Positions 25,331 through 33,762 of a stretch of 64,000 nucleotides of DNA are shown here, in pieces. Position 1 is the first letter of the stretch. Every line of letters begins with the position of its first letter. The position numbers and the translations under genes are program-made. Source of the stretch: an uncultured Litoreibacter sp. (lineage in GTDB: Bacteria; Pseudomonadota; Alphaproteobacteria; Rhodobacterales; Rhodobacteraceae); the NCBI GenBank assembly GCA_947493265.1, contig CANLQL010000002.1, positions 806,001 to 870,000 on the forward strand. The letters run 5' to 3'. Below the pieces are notes generated by a model that saw only the letters and a program-made list of their open reading frames with translations, ran no database searches and was not told where the DNA came from.

Positions 25331-27587
25331 GCCGATTTATATCGAACGAAACATGCAAGAAGCCGGCGCAGGATCATCGCGCGTGCTGGGTTGCGTGGGC
25401 TGGAAGGACGCAGAAGGCGTCAACCGTCTGAAGCTGTGTTTTGCCACCGGTTTCGATCTGGATGCTTTGCAATCCAGTTCTGACGATGGCCTTATAGTTG
25501 ACGAAGTTGTCAATATTAACAACGGCTTCAGCGTCTTGGCGCATCGGACTGACGATACGGGGATGGTAGAGATCCATGTCGGCGGTGAGGGTGTTCGCGT
25601 CCCTGTGCAGCCCACTGAGTTGGACCTTTTTGCCGATCTCAACGTTATCTTGACGGAGCGCAATGGAGAACCCGCAAGCGTCATCGCAGATTGGATGGCC
25701 TATCATGGCAGCCAGCACGGTGTGCGGGGTGTGTTGTTGTTGGATCGCGGACCCAGCGATCCGGAATTTGACGTGGCACTTGCGGAATACGCAGCCATGT
25801 CGGGGCTCACGCGGCTTGTCCATTTGCGCGCGTCTGGGCCACTGGGGCTCGCCGATTTGCCGGCTGCGACGCACCCGATCCATGCGCCAGATGCGCCGGG
25901 CAAAGATCGCATGGAGGTGCCCGAAAACAATCCGCAATCCGCGCCGTTTGGCGCATTTGCGCTTTATGAACTGCTGCGCACGCAATTTCTTGAAAAAGCA
26001 AAAGCGGTCGCACTGCTCGATCTCAGCGACATCTTGTGCCCAGACAAAAAGCCTTTTGAGGACGTGCAGAAAACCGCCTCCGGAGTTTTGCAAATCCTTG
26101 GAGAACGAATTTACCCATGGCGTATCCGAAAAGGGGAAACCCCGACATTTGCAGATCATATTTGCAGCCGGTTTGAGCGGACACGCGGCATCCGGCGATG
26201 GGTCGCGGTGCCGCAAAAACTGGGACCACAGAATATCTGGCGCGCGGTGCGGATCACCGATCTGACGCCGCAACTTTTGCAAGGAACAGGGTTTTGGCGC
26301 GCGATGGCTGTCAGGCATCCCGACGCCGCCCCGTCCGAGATTGTCGCAAAAACATCGTTGATCGAAGATGACGCGCTCTTGAATTTGTCGAAGGGCATTT
26401 TTGGCCACAAACCCGTCCGACCGCCTGAAAGCAAGTTGACCAAACCGACCGAGGGCGGCGGCGATTTGAGCCGCACCTGCGTTGTGACCACGATGAAAAA
26501 CGAAGGTCCGTTCATTTTGGAATGGATCGCCTATCATAGGGCGATCGGGGTCACGGATTTCCTTGTCTATACAAATGATTGCACCGACGGCACGGATGAC
26601 ATGCTGGAGCTTTTGCAACGCAAGGGCTTGCTACAACACCGTCAAAACCCATGGGTCCCGGGGGGCGAGCTGAAGCCGCAACACGCCGCTTTGCAGGCCG
26701 CGGAAGATGAAAAAATCGTGCGCGATGCGGGATGGGTGATCTGCATGGATGTGGATGAATTTATCAACATTCATTGCGGCGACGGGACCTTGAAATCGCT
26801 GTTCAAGGCGGTTGGGGATGCGAACATGATTTCGCTGACCTGGCGGCTTTTTGGCAATGATGATGTGGTGGAATTCGACGACGATTTTGTGATTTCGCAG
26901 TTCAACAAATGCGCGCCCGAACTTTGCCGCAAACCGCATCAAGCCTGGGGGTTCAAAACGCTGTTCCGAAATATCGGGATCTACAAGAAGATGGGGGTCC
27001 ATCGCCCGAAGGGCCTCAAACCTGATTTGTGGGATCAAATTACGTGGGTCAATGGATCGGGCAAGCAGATGCCGCGAAGTTTGCTGCGGAACGGCTGGCG
27101 CTCTACCACCGACAGCTATGGGTATGATCTGGTGACGCTGAACCATTATGCCGTGCGATCTGCTGAAAGTTTTCTGGTCAAACGGGACCGGGGTCGGGTG
27201 AACCATGTCGACCGGGATCAGGGGCTGAGTTACTGGTTTCGGATGAACCACAATACGGATACCGACCGCTCCATTCATGCGCATCTTCCAAAGCTGCGGG
27301 CGGAGTATGATCGTTTGATGGAGGACCCAGAAATCGCAGCCGCTCACGCGTTATGTGTCAAAAACCATCGTGCGAAGATTACAGAATTGAAGCAGCGCCC
27401 GGACTACGCTGCCTTCTTTGCGCAATTAACCGGAACACGTCTGCAAAAGCTGTCGCGGATGCTGGGGTATTTTGGGGCGAATGTATTCTTGGCTGGCCCG
27501 GATGTTATCCCGGATGACGTTGTGCAGATGGACGAAATTCCGGTGGATTTTTTCTTCACGGTCGCACGGGAGGAAACGCAGCATTAA
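25320..27587 (+). CDS. Large glycosyltransferase with degenerate N-terminal and intact C-terminal PF13704-like domains
   Basis: 755 aa from the ATG at 25320 (MAPEPIYIERN), 11 nt inside the previous gene. Residues 1-100: a small N-terminal region. Residues about 105-340: a decayed glycosyltransferase-like domain. NVILTERNGEPASVIADWMAYH parallels the family start, but the DxD position reads ALLDLSDIL (Asp234, Asp237) instead of D-x-D-E-F, and only YPWRI recalls the TWRLFG block. Residues about 386-690: an intact domain with CVVTTMKNEGPFILEWIAYH, FLVYTNDCTD, CMDVDEF (Asp477, Asp479), SLTWRLFGNDD, WGFKTLFRN, GVHRPK and LNHYAVRSAESFLVKRDRGR. Last gene of the coupled operon. Confidence 0.78.
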   Translation: MAPEPIYIERNMQEAGAGSSRVLGCVGWKDAEGVNRLKLCFATGFDLDALQSSSDDGLIVDEVVNINNGFSVLAHRTDDTGMVEIHVGGEGVRVPVQPTELDLFADLNVILTERNGEPASVIADWMAYHGSQHGVRGVLLLDRGPSDPEFDVALAEYAAMSGLTRLVHLRASGPLGLADLPAATHPIHAPDAPGKDRMEVPENNPQSAPFGAFALYELLRTQFLEKAKAVALLDLSDILCPDKKPFEDVQKTASGVLQILGERIYPWRIRKGETPTFADHICSRFERTRGIRRWVAVPQKLGPQNIWRAVRITDLTPQLLQGTGFWRAMAVRHPDAAPSEIVAKTSLIEDDALLNLSKGIFGHKPVRPPESKLTKPTEGGGDLSRTCVVTTMKNEGPFILEWIAYHRAIGVTDFLVYTNDCTDGTDDMLELLQRKGLLQHRQNPWVPGGELKPQHAALQAAEDEKIVRDAGWVICMDVDEFINIHCGDGTLKSLFKAVGDANMISLTWRLFGNDDVVEFDDDFVISQFNKCAPELCRKPHQAWGFKTLFRNIGIYKKMGVHRPKGLKPDLWDQITWVNGSGKQMPRSLLRNGWRSTTDSYGYDLVTLNHYAVRSAESFLVKRDRGRVNHVDRDQGLSYWFRMNHNTDTDRSIHAHLPKLRAEYDRLMEDPEIAAAHALCVKNHRAKITELKQRPDYAAFFAQLTGTRLQKLSRMLGYFGANVFLAGPDVIPDDVVQMDEIPVDFFFTVAREETQH

Positions 27588-27636
27588 GGCGTGCTGCGCT
27601 CTTTCCCCCGCTGGCTGGCTGCCATAAGCTGACGCG

Positions 27637-28602
27637 ATGAACGCAGATATCGACGATATTCCCGCAATTGCGCTTGATTGGCACCGGTCTGGAACAGGGG
27701 CGGCGCTGGCCACCGTGATCCAAACCTGGGGGTCCGCGCCACGCCCGGTCGGCAGCCAATTGGCGATTAGCGGGCAGGGCGACATCATGGGTTCAGTCTC
27801 AGGGGGGTGCGTTGAAGGCGCGGTCGTTGTGGAAGCGCTGGAGGCACTGGACACCGGGGAGCCCAGAATTCTGGAATATGGCGTCAGCGATGATGAGGCC
27901 TTTGCCGTCGGCCTTGCCTGTGGAGGCAATATTCGCGTGCTGGTTGAGCCTGTTGGAAAGGCTCTGCCGGAAGACATTCTTGCAAAACTTGTCGCGAAAC
28001 GTGGGGCCCGAACGCCCATTGGGTACCGGGTTGATTTGCAAACCTGGAACCGGGATCTGATTGGCCCGGAGGACGCGCCTGATCGGTTCCGTTCCGACAA
28101 GTCCGGCTTTGAGGGGGAGGCGTTCTTGTGCATTCACAACCCGCCTTTGCGCATGGCGGTGATCGGCGCGGTTCACATCGCCCAACCGCTGTTGCAGATG
28201 GCGCGGCTGGCCGGGTTTGATCCGGTCTTGATTGACCCCAGAGAAGCCTTTGCAAGCGCCGCTCGCTTTCCGGACCAGAAGATGATGCATGAGTGGCCCG
28301 ATGCCGCGCTTGAGGCTTTCGGCCCCGACGCGCGAACCGCGATTGTAACGCTGTCCCATGATCCCAAGCTGGACGATCCTGCGATTGAATATGCCCTGCG
28401 TTCCCCGTGTTTTTACTTGGGGTGCCTGGGGTCAACCCGCACCCATGCAAAACGTGTAGAGCGGCTTGAAAAATCAGGATTTTCGGCAACGGAGATTGCG
28501 CGGATACACGCCCCTGTCGGTCTTGATATCGGTGCAAAATCCCCAGCAGAGATTGCAGTGTCGATCATGGCGGAAATCATCGCCCGGTTGAGACAGGACT
28601 GA
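27637..28602 (+). CDS. xdhC: XdhC/CoxI family molybdenum cofactor insertion protein
   Basis: 321 aa. XdhC proteins bind molybdenum cofactor, promote its sulfuration and insert it into xanthine dehydrogenase-type hydroxylases. N-terminal XdhC/CoxI domain: TWGSAPRPVGSQLAIS and GSVSGGCVEGAVV. C-terminal Rossmann-like domain: AVIGAVHIAQPLLQMARLAGF, then VTLSHDPKLDDPAIEYAL and YLGCLGSTRTHAKR. The stop overlaps the next ATG (TGATG). No molybdo-hydrolase or hydroxylase subunit gene lies in the window, so the client enzyme is elsewhere. Confidence 0.88.
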   Translation: MNADIDDIPAIALDWHRSGTGAALATVIQTWGSAPRPVGSQLAISGQGDIMGSVSGGCVEGAVVVEALEALDTGEPRILEYGVSDDEAFAVGLACGGNIRVLVEPVGKALPEDILAKLVAKRGARTPIGYRVDLQTWNRDLIGPEDAPDRFRSDKSGFEGEAFLCIHNPPLRMAVIGAVHIAQPLLQMARLAGFDPVLIDPREAFASAARFPDQKMMHEWPDAALEAFGPDARTAIVTLSHDPKLDDPAIEYALRSPCFYLGCLGSTRTHAKRVERLEKSGFSATEIARIHAPVGLDIGAKSPAEIAVSIMAEIIARLRQD

Positions 28603-29591
28603 TGGAATTTGGCCCCGTATCGATTGCAGATGCCGCAGGCACGATCCTTGCTCATTCCTTGCATGCGGGCAGCACACGCCTGCGCAAAGGAACCCGGCTG
28701 AGCCAAGCAGATGTTGACGCGCTGATATCTGCTGGGATCGATCAGGTCACCGTGGCGCGCCTTGGACCAGGTGATATCCATGAAGACGCCGCCGCGCTGC
28801 GCTTGGCTGAAAGCCTGATTGCCAAGGATGATCCTGGCGTGGAGCTAACCAAGCCTTTCACGGGTCGGGTCAATTTGCTCGCTAAAACGCCGGGGCTGGT
28901 TCGGATCGACAGGGAAAGACTGCACGCCGTGAATGCGGTTGACCCGATGATAAGTTGCGCGACGGTTGCGCCCCTGACCCGGATGGACGCCGGCGGTATG
29001 ATCGCGACCGTCAAGATCATCTCCTACGGCGTTGCGGAGTCCGCGCTGACACAGGCAACGGAGCTCGCGCAGGAAGCAATCGGGCTGTCCTTGCCGGTTT
29101 TGAAAACGGCCCGCCTGATCGTCAGCGCAACGGGTGCAGGTCCGAAACCCAGTGCAGGACTTCCTGCGATTGAGGGGCGCTTGCATGCGCTCGGTGTCAC
29201 CCTGACAGACATCGTGCATGTGGCGCATCGTGAGGATGAGATCGCGCAGGCAATGTCAGGCGCGCCGGTTGATATCACGCTGGTGCTGACCGGCTCTGCC
29301 ACATCCGACCCTTTCGACACCGCCCCTGAGGCATTGCGCAGGGCAGGTGGTCAGGTGACGCGGTTTGGGATGCCAGTTGATCCGGGCAACCTTTTGTTTC
29401 TGGGCGCATTGCAGGGCCGGGCGGTTGTGGGTCTTCCAGGATGCGCGCGTTCCCCGGCTTTGAACGGGGCGGACTGGGTGCTGGAGCGTCTGATCTGCGG
29501 CGTACCCGTCACCGACGATGATATCGCCCGGATGGGTGTTGGAGGCCTTCTGAAGGAAATTCCACAACGGCCCCAGCCGCGACGTGGTTAG
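28602..29591 (+). CDS. Molybdopterin-binding protein (MoCF-domain)
   Basis: 329 aa. The N-terminal half is a small domain (EFGPVSIADAAGTILAHSL, KGTRLSQADVDALISAG) like that found ahead of MocA-type cytidylyltransferases and in MoeA. The C-terminal half is a MoCF-biosynthesis fold with VSATGAGPKPSAGLPAIEGR, DITLVLTGSATSD and GLPGCARSPALNGADWVL. No NTP-transferase domain follows, so it is the binding domain alone. Co-translated with xdhC, which suggests it acts in the same cofactor-delivery step. Confidence 0.8.
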   Translation: MEFGPVSIADAAGTILAHSLHAGSTRLRKGTRLSQADVDALISAGIDQVTVARLGPGDIHEDAAALRLAESLIAKDDPGVELTKPFTGRVNLLAKTPGLVRIDRERLHAVNAVDPMISCATVAPLTRMDAGGMIATVKIISYGVAESALTQATELAQEAIGLSLPVLKTARLIVSATGAGPKPSAGLPAIEGRLHALGVTLTDIVHVAHREDEIAQAMSGAPVDITLVLTGSATSDPFDTAPEALRRAGGQVTRFGMPVDPGNLLFLGALQGRAVVGLPGCARSPALNGADWVLERLICGVPVTDDDIARMGVGGLLKEIPQRPQPRRG

Positions 29592-30173
29592 CTTTGTGAC
29601 GACTTTTCAAGTGGTGTAAAAGGCCTCACAAAACCCAAGTTGCCACTACAAAAGGAGCCAAACGACCACTGGTGCGACGAAATCGCTAGCTGAAAATGAA
29701 TTTTGGAAGAAGTAGTTACGAGGTTTTCTGGATCATTCTCGCAATTGCGACAGGGTCTTAGCATTTTTCAGAAGTGCAATATGTTGTTTTGCTATCCGAC
29801 TATTCAATTGATTTTTTGAGCCAAAGTTGCTCGAACGGGGTCGTTCTAGAGTGTGAGGGGACACTGAAACTTGATTTTCAATTTTCTTCACTCGATCCGT
29901 CAATCTCCAATTTAACTTAGATTGCAAATGTTGAAAGAAAGTCAGGATTTGTCGAGCAGACTACTCAAAATGTTCCCGTCAATTTGTCGCAAAGTCTAAT
30001 GACCGGAGACCGAGGCTTTGATATTGCTTTAACAGATGCGGTAGGTTTCAAATGCCATCTGATTGCCAAGCAAAAACTGCATGAATCTCGTGCAGAGGCA
30101 GCTTTGTTTCCAGAGGTACTTTTTGGTGTCCGTTGATCAAGAAAGGTGACCAAGTGCAGAGAAAGACCGATCA
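29592..30173. other. AT-rich 582-nt gap without a confident gene
   Basis: Base composition falls sharply here (19 G+C of 60 in 29761-29820). Two short open stretches could be decayed coding sequence. On the plus strand, about 70 codons at 29921-30136 end ...FPEVLFGVR, with a possible internal ATG at 29999. On the minus strand, about 77 codons at 29733-29963 contain LTDRVKKIENQVSV and end KNAKTLSQLRE. They are not recognisable, have no good ribosome sites, and I do not call either a gene. No tRNA, terminator or transposase remnant is visible. Confidence 0.5.
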
Positions 30174-30998
30174 ATGAGCCGCGTTCTTGTCACGGGTGCA
30201 ACCGGTTTCGTAGGACTTCCTGTTGTCGTCAAATTGATCGAGCAGGGGCATGATGTCGTTTGTATCGCTCGCCCGGATCGAGATGCAGAATTGACTGCTT
30301 TGAATGTGCAAGTTGTGCATTGTGAAGACCTATTTTTGCAGGAGATTGATTGGTGGCAGCAGGTTTGTCGCAATGTTGATTTGATCATCCACTTAGCGTG
30401 GTATGCTGAACCCGGAAAATATCTGACTTCGGATAAGAATATTGCCTGTTTGACAGGAACACTTTCTATGGCTCAAGGCGCGGTTGCTGCTGGGGTGGGC
30501 CGCTTTGTTGGTGTTGGTACTTGCTTTGAATACGCGCTGACGGAGAACGCCCAGTCAATAGACACCCCACTTGATCCTCAGACGCCCTATGCCGCCGCTA
30601 AAGTAGCGGCCTATACAATCCTAAAATCCTGGCTTGAACAAAAAGGTGTCGAGTTCCTTTGGGCACGACTTTTCTACCTCTACGGTGCGCGCGAGGATAG
30701 CCGCCGATTAGTTCCTTATCTTCATACGCAACTACGGTCAGAACAAGTTGCAGAATTGACCAGTGGCACCGCTATCCGTGATTTTATGGACGTAGAGGAT
30801 GCAGCATCCTTACTTGTGGCCGAGGCGCTTTCGTCGCGCCAAGGACCAGTTAATATCTGTAGCGGTCAGGGCGTTACAATCCGGGCACTGGCGGAATCGA
30901 TCGCGGATACGTATGGGAGACGGGACTTGTTGGACTTCGGAGCTCGACCAGACAATTTAATTGATCCGCCATCGGTTGTCGGCATACGCGCAGATTGA
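30174..30998 (+). CDS. NAD-dependent sugar epimerase/dehydratase, short C-terminus
   Basis: Extended short-chain dehydrogenase acting on nucleotide sugars, 274 aa. Rossmann motif VTGATGFVG (Gly8, Gly11, Gly14), catalytic Thr in GVGTCFEY (Thr116) and YxxxK in PYAAAKVAAY (Tyr139, Lys143) are intact. The family usually runs 300-330 aa and ends with a substrate-domain helix after a P-x-x-V-x-D block. Here the frame stops right after DPPSVVGIRAD, so 30-40 residues are missing, by nonsense mutation, frameshift or natural truncation. Codon use and AT content differ from the 17-29 kb genes. Likely makes a sugar precursor for the neighbouring methyltransferase and glycosyltransferase. Confidence 0.8.
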   Translation: MSRVLVTGATGFVGLPVVVKLIEQGHDVVCIARPDRDAELTALNVQVVHCEDLFLQEIDWWQQVCRNVDLIIHLAWYAEPGKYLTSDKNIACLTGTLSMAQGAVAAGVGRFVGVGTCFEYALTENAQSIDTPLDPQTPYAAAKVAAYTILKSWLEQKGVEFLWARLFYLYGAREDSRRLVPYLHTQLRSEQVAELTSGTAIRDFMDVEDAASLLVAEALSSRQGPVNICSGQGVTIRALAESIADTYGRRDLLDFGARPDNLIDPPSVVGIRAD

Positions 30999-31027
30999 TA
31001 CTCAGAATTCATGCCGAAGGGGGCTAC

Positions 31028-31798
31028 ATGACAGAATTTAAAAAAGAAATTTCCGAACGCATCACGACGATGGATGCGGATAGAAATCTCCAGGACGCTG
31101 CGCATAACTTTTTACGCGCGTCTACTTCGCCTAAGTATTCGTACAATTTTCACTGGTTGGATCGCCCAATCATCCAGTATCCGCAAGATATCGTCGCGAT
31201 GCAGGAATTGATATGGAATGTAAGGCCTGACCTGGTGATTGAAACAGGTATTGCGCACGGAGGCTCATTAATTTTAAGCGCGTCAATACTAGCAATGATG
31301 GATATGTGCGACGCTATTGAAGCCGGAGCAACGCTTGATCCCGCAACCTCAAAACGCAAAGTGATCGGTGTTGATATCGATATTCGCGCCCACAATCGTG
31401 AAGCGATTGAAAAACATCCGATGGCCTCCCGCATCGAAATGTTTGAAGGATCCAGCATCGATACAGAGGTTTTTGCCAAAATTCAAAACGCCGCTGAAGG
31501 GTACGAAAGAGTGCTTGTCTGTTTGGATTCCAATCACACGCATGACCATGTTCGCGCTGAACTAGAATTATATGCCCCGCTCACGTCCGTCGGCAGCTAT
31601 TGTGTGGTGTTCGATACATTGATTGAAGACATGCCCGCGGATGAATACCCCAACAGATCCTGGGGGCCAGGTAACAATCCCAAAACCGCAGTTTGGGACT
31701 ATCTGAAAACTCATACTGAATTCGAGATTGATAAAAGCATCGCCAGCAAGCTTTTGGTAACGGTCGCCCATGACGGATTTCTGAAGCGCGTTTCCTAG
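31028..31798 (+). CDS. CmcI-type (cephalosporin hydroxylase family) methyltransferase
   Basis: 256 aa from the ATG at 31028, preceded by GAAGGGGG; an in-frame codon at 30995 would overlap the epimerase gene and is less likely. Family features: SYNFHWLDRPIIQYPQDI, then VIETGIAHGGSLILSAS (SAM loop), VIGVDIDIRAHN, MFEGSSIDTEVF and LVCLDSNHTHDHVRAELELYAPL. The family name comes from CmcI, but many members are O-methyltransferases acting on sugars. Its stop codon shares the CTAG at 31795-31798 with the convergent glycosyltransferase. Confidence 0.82.
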   Translation: MTEFKKEISERITTMDADRNLQDAAHNFLRASTSPKYSYNFHWLDRPIIQYPQDIVAMQELIWNVRPDLVIETGIAHGGSLILSASILAMMDMCDAIEAGATLDPATSKRKVIGVDIDIRAHNREAIEKHPMASRIEMFEGSSIDTEVFAKIQNAAEGYERVLVCLDSNHTHDHVRAELELYAPLTSVGSYCVVFDTLIEDMPADEYPNRSWGPGNNPKTAVWDYLKTHTEFEIDKSIASKLLVTVAHDGFLKRVS

Positions 31799-33033
31799 AG
31801 TTCTCGAACAAACTGTCTGGAGCGTGATTTCGCCTCTCGCCACGCAGCCCGCGCGGTTTGATTGCCGTCTAATACCTGACCGAAATTGTCTCCCAGAATT
31901 CTATCGACGACGTTGGCCGCAGAAAGGATCGTATTTTCACCATCAATTTCCGTCGACACACGGAAACTTTGAAGAATGGATTTTACCTTTTCGATCCGCT
32001 CTGTCTTTGTTCGTTTTGCCTGCAAAGGCATTTCGATCGCTTGGTTCAGTTCAGCGGTGCTACCGGACTTTTCTGCATAAGCCTTCAAGATGACTGAAAG
32101 CTCAGCTCTTAGCGTTGTATTGTTGCGCGCAGAACTAAGCACATAGTGATACCAAGCAAAATAGTTTGGCCTGAATTCTGTCAGATCATATCGGGATCTC
32201 ACGGTTTCCAATGTGGAAAAGAACGCGAGCGCTACCGAACTTGCATACTCCACGACGTCACTGAAGGGGTCTGCCTCGTTCTCTTCGGCGAACAGTTTGC
32301 TTGTCTTATCGTCGCCGCCTTTCTTTGCAGACGAAGACTGCCCGCCCCCGGTGCTGGCAGGGCTATATCCGTTGACGGAAAAACCGTGGTTAACATGCAA
32401 AAACCTCCCGCCGTGAAGGATAGCGCGATAGGCAATGCAATAATCTGGGATCGCTGTGTCAAATACGTTCTTAGGATCAAGCGATGTGCTGATCAAAAAG
32501 TTTCGCGAGATGCATCCGTGGTAAATCTCGGGGATAGGCATCATGTCACTGAGCTTACAGGCAAGAAGGTCATTGCGGCTTTTTTCCGCTTCGTATTCGT
32601 AAACCGACCCAAAACTATTGTTGCGGTGCAGTCGAATGCCACCGGTTTTTTTGCCGTATCCAGGTACAGGCCATCCATATGTTCTACGCCCCCAGCTAAT
32701 TCCATCGGGCTTGTGGGTTTCAAGAAGGGATCTCAGGTATTTGAATTGACCGGGTAATATGCCATCGTCATCGCCGAAAAAAAGAATGTAGTCTCCGCTA
32801 GATGCCATAAAGGCGCGGTTGAAATTCTCACGCATGGAAACACGTTTTGTCGTTTCCACATATTTCAAGCGCGTATCATTTATAGCGGCGACGATGTCCG
32901 CGGTGTCGTCTTGGCTGGCATTATTGCTAACAACAACTTCAAGGTTGGGGTCTTCAATTTGCAAAGCTGTTTGAAGCGAATACTTCAAATATTCCGCGCG
33001 CTCGCGGGTTGGTATGACGATGCTGATTTTCAT
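31795..33033 (-). CDS. GT2 family glycosyltransferase
   Basis: 412 aa. Classical GT-A start MKISIVIPTRERAEYLKYSL, then EVVVSNNASQDDT and the metal-binding ILFFGDDDGI (Asp88-Asp90). The C-terminal ~200 residues are helical and unassigned. It is transcribed toward the CmcI-type gene; the two stop codons overlap by 4 nt. With the epimerase and methyltransferase it forms a small glycan-modification module in an AT-richer segment. Confidence 0.82.
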   Translation of the reverse strand: MKISIVIPTRERAEYLKYSLQTALQIEDPNLEVVVSNNASQDDTADIVAAINDTRLKYVETTKRVSMRENFNRAFMASSGDYILFFGDDDGILPGQFKYLRSLLETHKPDGISWGRRTYGWPVPGYGKKTGGIRLHRNNSFGSVYEYEAEKSRNDLLACKLSDMMPIPEIYHGCISRNFLISTSLDPKNVFDTAIPDYCIAYRAILHGGRFLHVNHGFSVNGYSPASTGGGQSSSAKKGGDDKTSKLFAEENEADPFSDVVEYASSVALAFFSTLETVRSRYDLTEFRPNYFAWYHYVLSSARNNTTLRAELSVILKAYAEKSGSTAELNQAIEMPLQAKRTKTERIEKVKSILQSFRVSTEIDGENTILSAANVVDRILGDNFGQVLDGNQTARAAWREAKSRSRQFVREL

Positions 33034-33165
33034 TTGGTCTCCTGGCGCGCCTGCGTCAACCTTCTATTGTCACGGCGTAAATCTCGGTAAAAAAAATGAC
33101 GTCCGACGCGCCATACCATTCATGCTATCTGCAGAAGAAATCAGTGACAATGAGAAGAGCGGCTA

Positions 33166-33195
33166 ATAAAAAAGCCCCGCTAAATCGCGAGGCTT
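33166..33195 (-). terminator. Intrinsic terminator of infC
   Basis: On the minus strand, AAGCCTCGC (33195-33187), a 6-nt loop and GCGGGGCTT (33180-33172) form a 9-bp stem with one U-G wobble. It is followed by TTTTTATT. It lies 25 nt past the infC stop. Confidence 0.85.
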
Positions 33196-33219
33196 AGGGG
33201 GTTTTGCCCTGGTCGACGC

Positions 33220-33762
33220 CTACTTTACCGGACCGATCAGCATAATCATCTGACGGCCTTCCATTTTCGGCATATTTTCAACCTTGCCGTGACCTTCGAC
33301 ATCTGCGGCGACGCGTTCCAGAAGCTCTCGGCCCAAGTTCAGGTGGGCCATTTCACGGCCGCGGAACCGCAAGGTGATCTTCACCTTGTCGCCGTTTTCA
33401 AGAAATTTGAAGACGTTGCGCATTTTGACATCATAGTCGTTTGTATCCGTGTTCGGGCGGAACTTGACCTCTTTGATCTCAATGATCTTTTGCTTCTTGC
33501 GCGCTTCGGCCTCTTTTTTCTGGGTCTCGTACTTGTACTTCCCGAAATCCATGATTTTACACACGGGCGGGTTCGCATTTGGTGAGATTTCTACGAGGTC
33601 TAGGCCAACTTCATCGGCCATTTCCATGGCGCGGGCTGGTGTGACGACACCGACATTTTCGCCTTCTGCGCCAATGAGGCGGATTTCGTCAGAGCGGATA
33701 CGGTCATTGACGCGTGGTCCGGTTTCGCGCTGTGGAGGCGCGTTGTGAGGTCTGCGGGCTAT
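33220..33762 (-). CDS. infC: Translation initiation factor IF-3, apparent ATA start
   Basis: IF-3 binds the 30S subunit and checks the start codon. Blocks [42 protein letters not shown] and [10 protein letters not shown] are typical. No ATG, GTG or TTG lies between the family N-terminus ([18 protein letters not shown]) and an implausible ATG at 33885. An ATA at 33762-33760 immediately before it is preceded by AAGGA (33776-33772) with 9 nt spacing, giving a 180-aa protein, the E. coli length. infC is known for non-canonical starts (AUU in E. coli), used for autoregulation by IF-3 itself. Not linked to rpmI-rplT here. Confidence 0.9.
   Translation of the reverse strand: MARRPHNAPPQRETGPRVNDRIRSDEIRLIGAEGENVGVVTPARAMEMADEVGLDLVEISPNANPPVCKIMDFGKYKYETQKKEAEARKKQKIIEIKEVKFRPNTDTNDYDVKMRNVFKFLENGDKVKITLRFRGREMAHLNLGRELLERVAADVEGHGKVENMPKMEGRQMIMLIGPVK

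Noticed and set aside
25374..26618. Long open frame on the minus strand (about 414 codons) opposite the large glycosyltransferase gene
   Set aside because: It mirrors the codon structure of the plus-strand gene, has no recognisable domain, and the plus-strand product shows clear family motifs.
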